A stretch of DNA of 64,000 bases from Campylobacter sp. MIT 12-8780. GTDB taxonomy: Bacteria; Campylobacterota; Campylobacteria; Campylobacterales; Campylobacteraceae. The notes below the pieces were generated by a model. The model was not told the origin of the DNA. It ran no database searches and saw nothing but the letters and a program-made list of their open reading frames with translations. Of this stretch, positions 55,490 to 64,000 are shown piece by piece (the stretch's first letter is position 1; every line of letters begins with the position of its first letter). Location: positions 124,001 to 188,000 of the forward strand of contig NZ_QHLL01000003.1 in assembly GCF_006864535.1 (NCBI RefSeq). The letters are read 5' to 3'. Both the position numbers and the translations under genes were made by a program.

Positions 55490-55520
55490 AAGCCTACTCA
55501 GTTTTGTTTTTTGTAGGCTT
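55490..55520. terminator. Bidirectional hairpin between the fliD operon and efp
   Basis: AAGCCTAC and GTAGGCTT pair as a perfect 8-bp stem with a 15-base T-rich loop, between two convergent units. The surrounding 299 bp (55290-55588) is AT-rich and holds no other gene that I can support. Confidence 0.55.
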
Positions 55521-55588
55521 ATATATTTATCTTGTTTGCAAGGTTTTTGTGGTTATAAAATAAAGTAAAAAGCTAGATAAAAGAAAGC

Positions 55589-56158
55589 TTATTTGCTTGC
55601 TTTTCCTAGATACTCCCCACTTGTAGTATCCACACGCACCACCTCGCCTTCTAAAACATGAAAAGGAATTTGCACCACAGCTCCTGTTTCAAGTGTAGCT
55701 GGCTTTTTGTTTGAGCCTTGGGTATCGCCTTTGAAATTCGGGGCAGTTTCTATGATTTTAAGCTCAACAACTTGCGGCACTTCCACGCCTATAGCTTTGC
55801 CATTGTGAAAGAGTACATCAACCATCATACCATCAAGTAGCCATTTTTTAGCATCTGCAACATCTTCATCACTAATACCCACTTGCTCATAAGTTTCAGT
55901 ATCCATAAATTGACAATTTTCACCATCATCATACAAATACTGCATTTTTTTATCTTCTAAATTTGGAGCTTCACATTTATCGCCTGCATGAAAGGTTTTT
56001 TCAAGCACCTTACCATCGATAAAAGACTTGATTTTAATACGCACAAAAGCTGGTCCTTTGCCCGGTTTTACATGTTGGTATTCAACGATTTTAAAAGGTA
56101 TGCCCTCAATTTCTATCTTTAAGCCCTTTTTCAAATCACCCATAGAATAAGTCGCCAT
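55589..56158 (-). CDS. efp: Translation elongation factor P
   Basis: A 189-residue three-domain factor that relieves ribosome stalling at polyproline. The N-terminal KOW-like domain has the loop residue Lys in [13 protein letters not shown], the site modified in other bacteria. OB domains follow, ending [18 protein letters not shown]. Length and end are normal. It is convergent with the flagellar operon and has its own promoter region upstream, next to rnpB on the opposite strand. Confidence 0.97.
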   Translation of the reverse strand: MATYSMGDLKKGLKIEIEGIPFKIVEYQHVKPGKGPAFVRIKIKSFIDGKVLEKTFHAGDKCEAPNLEDKKMQYLYDDGENCQFMDTETYEQVGISDEDVADAKKWLLDGMMVDVLFHNGKAIGVEVPQVVELKIIETAPNFKGDTQGSNKKPATLETGAVVQIPFHVLEGEVVRVDTTSGEYLGKASK

Positions 56159-56229
56159 TTTTGTCCTTTTTGGTAAAATTAAAAGTCTTATTCTATCAAA
56201 TTTTAAATTAAACTCAGCAAAATTTCGCT

Positions 56230-56235
56230 AAAATA
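56230..56235 (+). promoter_or_regulatory. -10 element of rnpB
   Basis: TAAAAT 8-9 bp before the predicted 5' end of the RNase P RNA, in an AT-rich upstream stretch. Confidence 0.55.
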
Positions 56236-56242
56236 CACCCTC

Positions 56243-56557
<315 letters not shown>

Positions 56558-56719
56558 GATTTTATTTAGCTTTATTGCTAGATACTGACTTATTTCATTT
56601 TTGGCTTTAAAAGCTTGCTTTTTAAGTTTTGCGTTTCTTTTTTAAATTTTAGAGCTGCAAAATCAAACAAAAAGCATGTATTTTCACCCTACAAAGCCTT
56701 TTTACTTTTAAATTTAAAC

Positions 56720-57379
56720 TTAAAAACTTAAATTTGAATCAAGGCTGATATTTTTATCTTTAAGCTGAAGCATTTTTGGTAAAGCCTCATAACTTGGTAG
56801 TTCTAAAGCCTTAGGATCGATACTATCTACACTCAAATTTTGCGTGTCGATATCTGGCACTAAAAGTGAGCTTGGATCGCTTAGAGCTTTAATTTCTGGT
56901 ATTTTAAGATCATCTGGGACTTTAAGATCAAAGGTACTGGTATTTTTTTCTTCATCTTTTTTGATGATTTTTTGGGCGATTTCTTTTTGTTCATCGCTTA
57001 CTTCAGTATCTTTTAAAAAGTTTTTAAGCTCTTCTATATCAAATTTTTCTATACCTTTTAAGGCTAAGATATACACTCCATCGATCTCAAGCTTGTATTT
57101 TTTGTTAATAAAACGTTGCAAAGTCTCTTTAAATCTTAGTTTACCAAGCTCAGTAAAAAGATCTTCATAAAAAAAGCTTGAAATGATAGTATTGCTCGCA
57201 TCGATAATCTTGCTTTCATTTTCCTTCACATTTTTGCCCTCAAATTCAAGGCTGATTTGCACCTTTTTAAGTGTGTTTTTGCCTGCCTTGCTATAAATTT
57301 CAGTGCGTAAATTTTCTATTTTTAAACTTTGACTGAATACAAACAAAGGCAAAAATAAAAACAAAACTATCTTTTTCAT
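56720..57379 (-). CDS. Periplasmic protein of unknown function downstream of Pif1-like helicase
   Basis: A 219-residue protein with a signal peptide (MKKIVLFLFLPLFVFSQS). The mature part is predicted as a small alpha/beta domain (SLKIENLRTEIYSKAGKNTLKKVQISLEFEGKN ... ) followed by a region rich in Leu, Ser, Asp and Pro (PDDLKIPEIKALSDPSSLLVPDIDTQ). The first part resembles a bacterial flagellar-type FliL or peptidyl fold only vaguely, so I assign no function. The start overlaps the helicase stop by 4 bp. Confidence 0.72.
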   Translation of the reverse strand: MKKIVLFLFLPLFVFSQSLKIENLRTEIYSKAGKNTLKKVQISLEFEGKNVKENESKIIDASNTIISSFFYEDLFTELGKLRFKETLQRFINKKYKLEIDGVYILALKGIEKFDIEELKNFLKDTEVSDEQKEIAQKIIKKDEEKNTSTFDLKVPDDLKIPEIKALSDPSSLLVPDIDTQNLSVDSIDPKALELPSYEALPKMLQLKDKNISLDSNLSF

Positions 57380-58704
57380 TCCACTTCCTTTTCAAGATCG
57401 ATAAAATCAGCTTTTTTATAAAAATCAAGAGCATTTTCATCAAGCTTTAAAGCCTTGATAAAATGAGCCTTAAAGTCCTTACCCTCATATACAAGCTTTA
57501 AATTTTGTGGCTGACTTGCTCTTGAAAGCGCTACATAAAGCTGGGCATTTTCAAAAATCCAGCCTATATCACACACTAAACGCGCTATACTCATACCCTG
57601 AGCCTTATGAATGGTGATAGCATAAGCAAGCTTAATGGGAAACTGACTCACACTTGCAAGCACCCTATCATCATCGCTTAAATCCTCAAGAGTAAAGCTA
57701 TAGCGATCAAGATAGATTAATTCGCCATTATCCTTTTCAATCTCGATTAAGTCCTTGCCCTGCTCATTTACAAAAGCACTGACCTTGCCCTGCTCGCCGT
57801 TAAAATACCCTGCTTCGTAATTATTTATGCAAAATACTATTTTTGCTCCCACTTTAAGCTTTAAATTCTCGCTCACATTAAGGCTTTTTCGCCATTTTTC
57901 AAAACTAAGCTCGTCTAAATTTGCATCATTTTTCACAGCCAAAGCCTTAAATTCAAAAAGCTTGCCTTCAAGTTTGTTTAATTTTTCATTATTGATAAGC
58001 TCGGCTTTTTTATTTGTGGAGCAAAGCAAAGTATAATCATCATCTATCCTAGAAAGCTCTTGTTTTGAGATGAGTAAATTTTCAAAATAAGTCAAAAGCT
58101 CCTCATTAACCCTACCCTGCCTTAAATTTGAAAGATGATTATAAAAAAGCAAATCATTTGTCCGCTTTGCACTCTTTAAAAAGACATTTTTAAAAGCAAA
58201 ATCCGCCCAAGAAAGTGAAGAAAAAGCATAATACGCCCCAGAAAAAAGGCTTTTTTCACTGATTTGCTCTTTTTTAAGCACAGGAGGAAGCTGTAAAAAG
58301 TCCCCTACAACCAAAACCTTGCCTTGAAACTGACTCGTTCTTAAGCGAAAAGCAAAGAGCTCAAACAACTCAGCACTCACCATAGAAATTTCATCAATGA
58401 TAAGCAAATCAAGATTTTTAAGGATTTTTTGAAGCTTGACAAGCTTTTCTTTTTGCTTTTTATCAAGCTTTAAAAGCTCATCTAAGGTATTACAAATTCC
58501 TAAAGCAAAGAAGCTGTGTAGAGTAACACCGCTGATATTAAAAGCTGAAATAGCTGTTGAACCAAGTGCAATGACATTTTTGCCACTTAGTCTTAAATCC
58601 TTTTTTAAAGCGTTTACAAGATGAGACTTACCAACCCCAGCCCCACCGCTTAAAAAAACATTGTTATTTTGTAAAATTTGCTTGAGGTAATTTACCATTT
58701 TCAT
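57376..58704 (-). CDS. Pif1-like superfamily 1B helicase
   Basis: A 442-residue ATPase. Walker A is FLSGGAGVGKSHLV, then GSTAISAFNISGVTLHSFF (motif Ia), Walker B LLIIDEISMVSAELFELF, motif III VLVVGDFLQLPP and the C-terminal SF1 motifs KLAYAITIHKAQGMSIARLV and LYVALSRASQP, the pattern of Pif1/RecD-type 5'-3' helicases. Its likely roles are fork progression, G-quadruplex removal or recombination. It starts at ATG 58704 (second ATG 58698), divergent from the lipoprotein gene. The two share an overlapping promoter. Confidence 0.9.
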   Translation of the reverse strand: MKMVNYLKQILQNNNVFLSGGAGVGKSHLVNALKKDLRLSGKNVIALGSTAISAFNISGVTLHSFFALGICNTLDELLKLDKKQKEKLVKLQKILKNLDLLIIDEISMVSAELFELFAFRLRTSQFQGKVLVVGDFLQLPPVLKKEQISEKSLFSGAYYAFSSLSWADFAFKNVFLKSAKRTNDLLFYNHLSNLRQGRVNEELLTYFENLLISKQELSRIDDDYTLLCSTNKKAELINNEKLNKLEGKLFEFKALAVKNDANLDELSFEKWRKSLNVSENLKLKVGAKIVFCINNYEAGYFNGEQGKVSAFVNEQGKDLIEIEKDNGELIYLDRYSFTLEDLSDDDRVLASVSQFPIKLAYAITIHKAQGMSIARLVCDIGWIFENAQLYVALSRASQPQNLKLVYEGKDFKAHFIKALKLDENALDFYKKADFIDLEKEVE

Positions 58705-58706
58705 TT

Positions 58707-58716
58707 TATAATTATA
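58707..58716. promoter_or_regulatory. Palindromic bidirectional -10 element
   Basis: TATAATTATA reads as TATAAT on both strands. On the plus strand it gives a start near 58719 and a 26-nt leader for the lipoprotein gene. On the minus strand it lies 6 bp before the helicase ATG, so that transcript would be leaderless. Confidence 0.5.
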
Positions 58717-58744
58717 GCTATTTTTATGAATTTAAGGTTAAATA

Positions 58745-60112
58745 ATGCGTTTTTTTCTTATATTTTTCTTGTGTTTTTTTCTTGCGTGTAGCAGCAAAAA
58801 CAAAAATTTTCAAAACCCTAGCATAAAAAATACCCAAAACCTTGAAGCACAATTTTACGCAAGTTTAGAGCTTAAGCAAAACATAAGTGAGTTAAGCGAA
58901 CTAAAACAAAGCAAAAAAAACTCTGCAAAAGCTTATAAAGACAAGTTTTTTTACGCTTGGCATATAAAACCTAAGATAAAAAATACCCAAGATATATTTT
59001 GGTCTTTTCAAATTTATCTTAACCCAAACAAAAATTATTATTTTTTCAACAAAAAGCCTATAGATAAAGCGTATTTTAAGGCTTTGATAGATAATGCCAA
59101 CACAAAAGATTTTTTAAAACTTAAGAAAAAAGCTCTTGTCATAGAAAATAGCTTTTTAAGAAATATCCCCACTCAAACAGCTATTTTGCAAAATCCTTTT
59201 AAAAACAGCGAGGGTGTGCCATTTGACTACTCGCTTGATAGCGTTTTAAATGTGGGCTCACCTGTGCTGATCTCTCACTACAGCAAAGATAAACGTTATG
59301 CTTTTGTTTTAGCAGAAAGTGGTTGGGGCTTTGTTGAGGCTAAGAATTTAACGCTTTTTGATGAGAAAAGAGCTAGAACTTATGAAAATTTAAACTTCCT
59401 TACGCCTATAAAAGAGCGAGTAAGTGTGTATGATGAAAAGGGTAAATTTGCTTTTGAAGCAAGGATAGGAGCGATTTATCCGTATTATGCTGAAGAAAAG
59501 GGGTATTTTTTAAGTAAGATTGGGGACAAAAAAGTAAGACTTAGTAAAAAGTATTTTAGCCCTTTTCCTTTGCGTTTTAATGATACAAATGTTAAAACTT
59601 TATTAGCTCAGCTTTTAAGTCGTCCCTATGGTTGGGGTGGGTATGATTTTGAGAGAGATTGTTCTTTGTTTGTAAGAGATTTTTTTACAAGTTTTGGCGT
59701 GCATTTACCACGAAATTCAAGAGCACAAAGCAAGGCTTTAAAAAACTTTGATGTAAGCTTTTTAAATGATAAACAAAAACAAGACTTTATCACAAAATTT
59801 GCTAAGCCTTATGAAAGTTTACTCGGTATGAAAGGGCATATCATGCTTTATGTAGGAAAGGTGCAAGATCAAAATGCGGCAATTCACGCTGTTTGGGGGC
59901 TAAGAACCCAAGATGATGGCAGGCTTTTAATCGCTCAAACTGCCTTAACTTCACTTGACACAGGTAAAAATGATGATAGGATAAAGGCTGAGGATTTACT
60001 CCTTTCTAAGATCGATTTGATAAGTTTTATAAGTTTAAGTGAAGCTCAGAGCAAGCAAATCAAGGAGTATTTAAATCAAATTGAGCCAAAAACAAATCAA
60101 GGAAAAAAATGA
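58745..60112 (+). CDS. SH3-domain NlpC/P60-family cell-wall lipoprotein
   Basis: A 455-residue lipoprotein; signal and lipobox are FFLIFFLCFFLACSS (Cys about 15). After an N-terminal stabilising region (50-130) come SH3b-like domains (about 165-270; LISHYSKDKRYAFVLAESGWGFVEAKNL). A C40 peptidase domain follows (about 290-440) with catalytic Cys in ERDCSLFVRDFF and His in KGHIMLYVG and AAIHAVWG. It probably cleaves stem peptides of peptidoglycan in the periplasm. The following gene overlaps by 4 bp. Confidence 0.88.
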   Translation: MRFFLIFFLCFFLACSSKNKNFQNPSIKNTQNLEAQFYASLELKQNISELSELKQSKKNSAKAYKDKFFYAWHIKPKIKNTQDIFWSFQIYLNPNKNYYFFNKKPIDKAYFKALIDNANTKDFLKLKKKALVIENSFLRNIPTQTAILQNPFKNSEGVPFDYSLDSVLNVGSPVLISHYSKDKRYAFVLAESGWGFVEAKNLTLFDEKRARTYENLNFLTPIKERVSVYDEKGKFAFEARIGAIYPYYAEEKGYFLSKIGDKKVRLSKKYFSPFPLRFNDTNVKTLLAQLLSRPYGWGGYDFERDCSLFVRDFFTSFGVHLPRNSRAQSKALKNFDVSFLNDKQKQDFITKFAKPYESLLGMKGHIMLYVGKVQDQNAAIHAVWGLRTQDDGRLLIAQTALTSLDTGKNDDRIKAEDLLLSKIDLISFISLSEAQSKQIKEYLNQIEPKTNQGKK

Positions 60113-61242
60113 AAAGACTAAGCATTATTTTACTTTTGTTGTTTCATCTTACTTTTGCACAGGATGAAACTAAGGATTTTGAGAGTTTTGAGCCTGCTTT
60201 TAGCATATATTTTTTCACGCTCAAAGGAAAGCTTGATTCAAAATACCCTATCACGATAAAGCTTGTAACTAGTATTGTAGAAGATGAAAATCACGCAGTT
60301 AATGTGAAGGGTGTGTATTTGTATGATAAGTTTCAAAAAAATATCCCCATATATGGCGAGCTGAAACAAGAAAGCCTTGAGCTTTTTACAGAATCTAAAG
60401 ATGAAAGCTTTGTATTTAAGCTCACGCAAAATGATTTAGAAAAAATCCTAGATGATAAAAAACAGCCCTTAAATATCAAAGGAGAGTGGAAAAGCACGCC
60501 AAAAGGCAAGCAAAGCAAAGCTTTACGAGTGGTTTTGAGTGAGGTTGATTTGCTTGAGGGTAAAATTTCTCGTCTTGATGCATACTCAATGAAAGCACAA
60601 AAAAGCTATGAGCTAATAACTGAGGAAAACAAAGAGTGGTTGAATGATGATGGAGAGCTAGCTACTTATTATTATGAAGATAATGTATTTTTTATCAAAC
60701 CTGCAAACATTGGGATTCTTGAATTAGAAGCTAAAAATATGAGTTTTGAGGAGTTTGAAAAAGCCGCTAGAGAACAAATGCAAGAACATACTTTAGATTA
60801 CTTTGCAGGCGGGAGTTATGAAGCATTTACTGGAGCAGGTGCTGATACAAAAGCAATAAGTTTTGTAAGCTCAGGGGAGTATTTTTACAGAGGCACGCCG
60901 CATCCAAACACTATATATTCCCACGCTGTTTTTTCGATTAAAGACTTAGCCTTTGTTAGCACAAAGCTTTCAGATTTAGTGAATGTGAATAAAAAATTTA
61001 TTGATGTCTTGCAGAAAGAACTTAATGAAGCGTGGGAAGGCGAGGATGAGGATGATGAAGCACCAGATATTAGCGATCGTATGGAATACACGACTTTTAA
61101 TGTAGGCGATAAGGACGATGAGGATATATTGGTGCATTTTGAATTCCCATATGTCATCCGAAGTCAAGATAATATTTCAATTCCAAAGGCTAAAATCAAG
61201 CCCTTTGTCAAAAAATCAAGCTTTTTTTATGAGTATTTTTAG
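60109..61242 (+). CDS. Periplasmic protein with DUF3298-like C-terminal domain
   Basis: A 377-residue exported protein; the signal peptide is KRLSIILLLLFHLTFAQ. The N-terminal half is beta-rich and unfamiliar (KYPITIKLVTSIVEDENHAVNVKG). The C-terminal half has the sequence GTPHPNTIYSHAVFSIKDLAFVSTKLSDLVN, like the HPN...LSDL block of DUF3298 domains (RsiV, PdaC). An acidic stretch EGEDEDDEAPD is inserted near residue 310. It is cotranscribed with the NlpC/P60 gene; a role in wall remodelling or lysozyme response is inference. Confidence 0.72.
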   Translation: MKRLSIILLLLFHLTFAQDETKDFESFEPAFSIYFFTLKGKLDSKYPITIKLVTSIVEDENHAVNVKGVYLYDKFQKNIPIYGELKQESLELFTESKDESFVFKLTQNDLEKILDDKKQPLNIKGEWKSTPKGKQSKALRVVLSEVDLLEGKISRLDAYSMKAQKSYELITEENKEWLNDDGELATYYYEDNVFFIKPANIGILELEAKNMSFEEFEKAAREQMQEHTLDYFAGGSYEAFTGAGADTKAISFVSSGEYFYRGTPHPNTIYSHAVFSIKDLAFVSTKLSDLVNVNKKFIDVLQKELNEAWEGEDEDDEAPDISDRMEYTTFNVGDKDDEDILVHFEFPYVIRSQDNISIPKAKIKPFVKKSSFFYEYF

Positions 61243-61321
61243 ATATCAAGAAGGTTAAAAATTTAAATGAGCTTAAACAAATTTATGTTAAGATAAGCCT
61301 AGAAATTTTTCAAGGAAAAAA

Positions 61322-61822
61322 ATGCAAAAAATCAAAGAATGGATTTTAAAAAAACTTTTTAAGGTGTCAAATCAGCCTGTAAATTTGCTTGATTTGCTTG
61401 AAGCAAATGCTTTGTATAATGAAAAAATGTCTATTGATCCAGCAAAACTTCATTTTAAATTTCAAGAATTTAACGCTTATTTAATCTTTGCTGTGCTGTG
61501 TGCAATCGTGCTTGTGCCACTCATACTCTTAACGCATTCTGGTTTTCAAATCGTTGATTTTCATTTTAGCATTATCAGTGCCATTGGTGTTACAGCCGCC
61601 ATTTTTATCTTTTTTGATATGTTTAAAATTTACACACGAAAAAGTATGACAAAAAAACTCATTAAAAAGGCTTGGGACGAGCATTTTCCTTGCTTTGAAT
61701 ATGAAAGATATTCAAAACTTCTTGAGGAAATTTATCACAAACTCCCAAAACATATGATCTCAAAACCAAATTTAGAAAGCTATATTTTAGAGCAAATCAT
61801 ACAAAATGAACAAAAAGAATAA
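61322..61822 (+). CDS. Two-helix membrane protein of unknown function
   Basis: A 166-residue protein. The N-terminus is amphipathic (KIKEWILKKLFKVSNQP), two adjacent membrane helices lie near 57-75 and 85-103, and the C-terminal 60 residues are charged and probably cytoplasmic. I do not recognise it. CAAGGA precedes the ATG, and a TAAGAT box about 30 bp upstream could give it its own promoter. It converges on the FtsL-like gene, with one base between the stops. Confidence 0.75.
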   Translation: MQKIKEWILKKLFKVSNQPVNLLDLLEANALYNEKMSIDPAKLHFKFQEFNAYLIFAVLCAIVLVPLILLTHSGFQIVDFHFSIISAIGVTAAIFIFFDMFKIYTRKSMTKKLIKKAWDEHFPCFEYERYSKLLEEIYHKLPKHMISKPNLESYILEQIIQNEQKE

Positions 61823-61823
61823 A

Positions 61824-62891
61824 TCACTCTAAATAATCTAAAATTTGATTTTGAAAACGCATATTTTCAAGCCCTCTTCTAAGCTCTTTATTTTCCTCAT
61901 TTAAAACACTTTCTTGGTTACGCAAAGTGCCTATTTCTCTACTTAAATAATAAATATTATTTCGTATATAAATTTGTGGGATAAACACCACACAAGCAAA
62001 AAAGATCAACAAAAAAGCAAATAAAAGCTGGTTGAAATTTAGGTTTTTTTCTTCTTGGGTAGCCTCTTTAAAGCCCTCAAGAAGCGTATTTTTAGTATGT
62101 GAGTTGTTTTCTTGCTCAAGTGGTGAAAAGTTGTGTGTGTTTTTGACTTGTTCTAAACTCTGATCGTTTGCATTCATATGCGTTTGTTTTAAATTAAGTG
62201 CTTGATTTGAAGCCTTTGCTTGCTTTAAAGAATCTTGAGCTTGTAAATTTGTTTGATTTTTTTCATCATTTGGAAGTTTTACTTGTTGCAAATTTAAGTT
62301 TTTTTGCGAGTTTTTTTGCGTTTGTGAGTTTAAATTTATGCTTTCTTTATGTTGTGTTTGTGAGTTTAAATTTGTGAGTTTTTCTCTTTTGCTTGGTGTT
62401 TGTGCGGTATTTATGTGCTGGGTATGAATTTGCTTTGTAGTGGTTTGCTGAATGCTTGTTTTTGCTTTTTTATCACCAAAAAAATTTATACCTTGCAAAA
62501 GCTTACTTTTTTCTTTTTTGCTCTGTTTTTGGGCGCTTTGCTTGTCTAAATTTGCTTTTTTATTTTCGCTTGTTTGCTTGATATTTTTGCTCTTTTTTTG
62601 TTTGAGCTTGGCTAAAAATGCAAAGCCAAATTTCTTTTTTTCTTCAAGCTTGACATTGATTAAATCCTCTTTAAGATAGATATTACCTTTTGTTTTTGGC
62701 TCTAAAAAATCCTGATCAAAAAAATCAAAGCTTTGTTTTTTGTTTTTATTTAATCTGCGTTTGAGTATATCATCATCTGGTGGCATTTGCTCAGCTTCAG
62801 CCCTTACCCTGCCCTCTTTTACAGCTCTTGAGTATCGAAGCATTTTTTCGCGTATATTTTGACGTTCTTTTAAAAAATCATCATCTAGCAT
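61824..62891 (-). CDS. FtsL-like divisome protein candidate with long cytoplasmic extension
   Basis: A 355-residue protein. Residues about 1-285 are hydrophilic, rich in Lys, Gln, Asn and Ser, and include a 12-residue repeat (NLNSQTQ ... NLNSQTQ ... NLNLQQ). One transmembrane helix (FNQLLFAFLLIFFACVVFIP, about 288-308) is followed by a short periplasmic heptad-type coiled coil (LSREIGTLRNQESVLNEENKELRRGLENM). That topology, and its place 8 bp after rsmH, fits FtsL, which sits next to mraW/rsmH in other bacteria. The long N-terminal part is unusual for FtsL. The C. jejuni positional counterpart is Cj0692c (from memory). Confidence 0.7.
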   Translation of the reverse strand: MLDDDFLKERQNIREKMLRYSRAVKEGRVRAEAEQMPPDDDILKRRLNKNKKQSFDFFDQDFLEPKTKGNIYLKEDLINVKLEEKKKFGFAFLAKLKQKKSKNIKQTSENKKANLDKQSAQKQSKKEKSKLLQGINFFGDKKAKTSIQQTTTKQIHTQHINTAQTPSKREKLTNLNSQTQHKESINLNSQTQKNSQKNLNLQQVKLPNDEKNQTNLQAQDSLKQAKASNQALNLKQTHMNANDQSLEQVKNTHNFSPLEQENNSHTKNTLLEGFKEATQEEKNLNFNQLLFAFLLIFFACVVFIPQIYIRNNIYYLSREIGTLRNQESVLNEENKELRRGLENMRFQNQILDYLE

Positions 62892-62899
62892 TTTTCACC

Positions 62900-63817
62900 T
62901 TAATTAAAATAAAAAGCTCTCATTTTAGCACAACTTGAACGAGAATTTGCTCTTTTTTCAGCCTCGCTTGCCACAATAGGTTTTTTACTCAGCACTCTAC
63001 CTAAGCTATGATTTGCTCCACACTCGCATTTTAAAGCCTTTTCATCGCAAATACACGCACGAGCAAAATCTTTAAAAGCATTTTTCACCAAAGCATCTTC
63101 TAAAGAATGAAAGCTGATAACAGCCAGCGTGCAGTTTTTAAGCACTTTGCAAGTATGCAAAAACTGCTTTAATGCTTCTAACTCGCCATTAACCTCAATA
63201 CGAATGGCTTGAAAAGCAAGCACAGCTTTTGATACTCTTCTGCCATTCACGCTTTGTGTGCCAATGATTTGGGCAAGTTCTTTAGCTGAGCTTATAGGCT
63301 TTTTTGCTCTTTGTATGCAAATTTTTTCAGCCAAAACTCTTGCATCTTTAAGCTCTGCAAATTCTTTAAAAATATGCTCTAATTGAGCTGGTGTATAGGA
63401 ATTTACAAGCTCGTATGCACTCAAGCTTTGCTCTTGATTCATACGCATATCAAGATAGTTTGAATGCACGCTAAAACCTCTTTCATCTTTATCTAAATGC
63501 AAAGATGAAACCCCTATATCAGCAAGCACGCCCCTTACTTGCATAAGCTCATCACAAGAAAGTTTGCCTAAAATTTCTTTAAAATCACTTTTAATCAAAC
63601 GCACTCTTGAGCCAAATTCTTGTAAATTTTGCCTTGAAAAACTCAATGCCTCATCATCTTTATCACAAGCGATTAATCTTAGTTTTTTATGGGCTTTTAA
63701 AATGGCTTTACTATGTCCGCTAAACCCCAAAGTGCAGTCTAAAAATATCCCATCATCAAGCCCTTCAAACACCTTTAAAACTTCAGTTTGCAAAACGGGG
63801 GTATGGATAGCTTGCAA
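62900..63817 (-). CDS. rsmH: 16S rRNA (cytosine-1402-N4)-methyltransferase RsmH
   Basis: A 305-residue methyltransferase (old name mraW) that modifies C1402 in the ribosomal P site. It begins MQAIHTPVLQTEVLKVFEGL, then FLDCTLGFSGHSKAIL (SAM-binding), GVLADIGVSSLHLD and the C-terminal VISFHSLEDALVKNAFK. I start it at the TTG at 63817, with GAGG 8 bp upstream; the 21 codons upstream of that are open but not homologous in style. The next gene downstream is the FtsL-like gene, and ppiD is divergent. Confidence 0.94.
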   Translation of the reverse strand: MQAIHTPVLQTEVLKVFEGLDDGIFLDCTLGFSGHSKAILKAHKKLRLIACDKDDEALSFSRQNLQEFGSRVRLIKSDFKEILGKLSCDELMQVRGVLADIGVSSLHLDKDERGFSVHSNYLDMRMNQEQSLSAYELVNSYTPAQLEHIFKEFAELKDARVLAEKICIQRAKKPISSAKELAQIIGTQSVNGRRVSKAVLAFQAIRIEVNGELEALKQFLHTCKVLKNCTLAVISFHSLEDALVKNAFKDFARACICDEKALKCECGANHSLGRVLSKKPIVASEAEKRANSRSSCAKMRAFYFN

Positions 63818-63974
63818 TTTTAAACCTCTGTTATCTTTATTTTTTGTAATGATAGCAAAACAAAGATAAAATACGCACATAAATATCTTGAAAATTTACA
63901 ATTTTTAAACTCAAATTAAACACTTATAGGGTAGAATAAGGCTTTATTTTACACAAATTTTTTAGGAATAATAA

Positions 63975-64000
63975 ATGATTACTTGGATGCAAAGACATAA
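63975..64000 (+). CDS. PpiD/SurA-like periplasmic peptidyl-prolyl isomerase, first codons only
   Basis: ATG at 63975 with TAGGA 9-12 bp upstream; the visible codons read MITWMQRH. This matches the start of the C. jejuni Cj0694 product (MITWMQKHKK, from memory), an inner-membrane-anchored SurA/PpiD isomerase encoded divergently from rsmH. The rest lies outside the window, so the call rests on eight residues and position. Confidence 0.6.

Overview
The window is chromosomal DNA of a Campylobacter. AT content is high, genes are tightly packed with ATGA-type overlaps, and many gene neighbourhoods match those I remember from C. jejuni: cjaA-cjaB; the run fliP/glmU/coaBC/uppS/prepilin peptidase/lptFG/truA followed by ilvA/trmA/nhaC/SDR/ankyrin/acnB; ctb-nssR; flaG-fliD-fliS-efp; rsmH-ppiD. 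The proteins are diverged from C. jejuni and the blocks are joined in a different order, so I read it as another species of the genus (an upsaliensis/helveticus/lari-like lineage is possible, but I cannot fix the species).

Layout. 1-5.7 kb: two tandem TonB-dependent outer-membrane receptors (the first cut by the window edge, the second interrupted by a G10 tract) feeding an exbB-exbD-tonB energising operon. 5.7-9.4 kb: TM2-domain protein, flavin/PLP-oxidase-like protein, trmL, AgcS amino-acid symporter, a 47-residue membrane protein and a DJ-1 protein. 9.5-17.7 kb: dnaE, ppk, ktrA-ktrB. 17.8-20.1 kb: tRNA-Phe, cjaB and cjaA. 20.2-27.3 kb: a leftward envelope/tRNA operon (glmU to truA) divergent from fliP. 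27.4-37.5 kb: a leftward metabolic and transport run ending at acnB. 37.6-42.9 kb: a G-tract-controlled O-acetyltransferase-like gene divergent from a small HTH gene and a peptidoglycan O-acetylation cluster (patA/patB/ape1-like). 42.9-49.7 kb: an amino-acid ABC transporter without its own binding protein, two glycosyltransferases, and nssR divergent from the ctb globin gene. 49.8-56.6 kb: tRNA-Leu, flgL, flaG-fliD-fliS and a small gene, efp, and rnpB. 56.7-64 kb: a Pif1-like helicase operon divergent from a cell-wall lipoprotein operon, then an FtsL-like protein, rsmH, and the first codons of ppiD.

The main unusual signals are two long G/C homopolymers (1334-1343 and 38911-38922). The first splits a TonB receptor from its signal peptide, so as written the gene is phase-OFF; nine Gs would restore it. 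The second lies next to the start of the acetyltransferase gene, close to a pair of identical 13-mers spaced 31 bp. That acetyltransferase and a GT2 glycosyltransferase 7 kb away share a C-terminal module (P-x-G-A-x-E-R ... LSYKL ... YKDY). The two glycosyltransferase genes sit between nssR and an ABC operon that I remember as adjacent in C. jejuni, so they look like an inserted surface-glycan islet. No CRISPR array, insertion sequence or prophage was seen.
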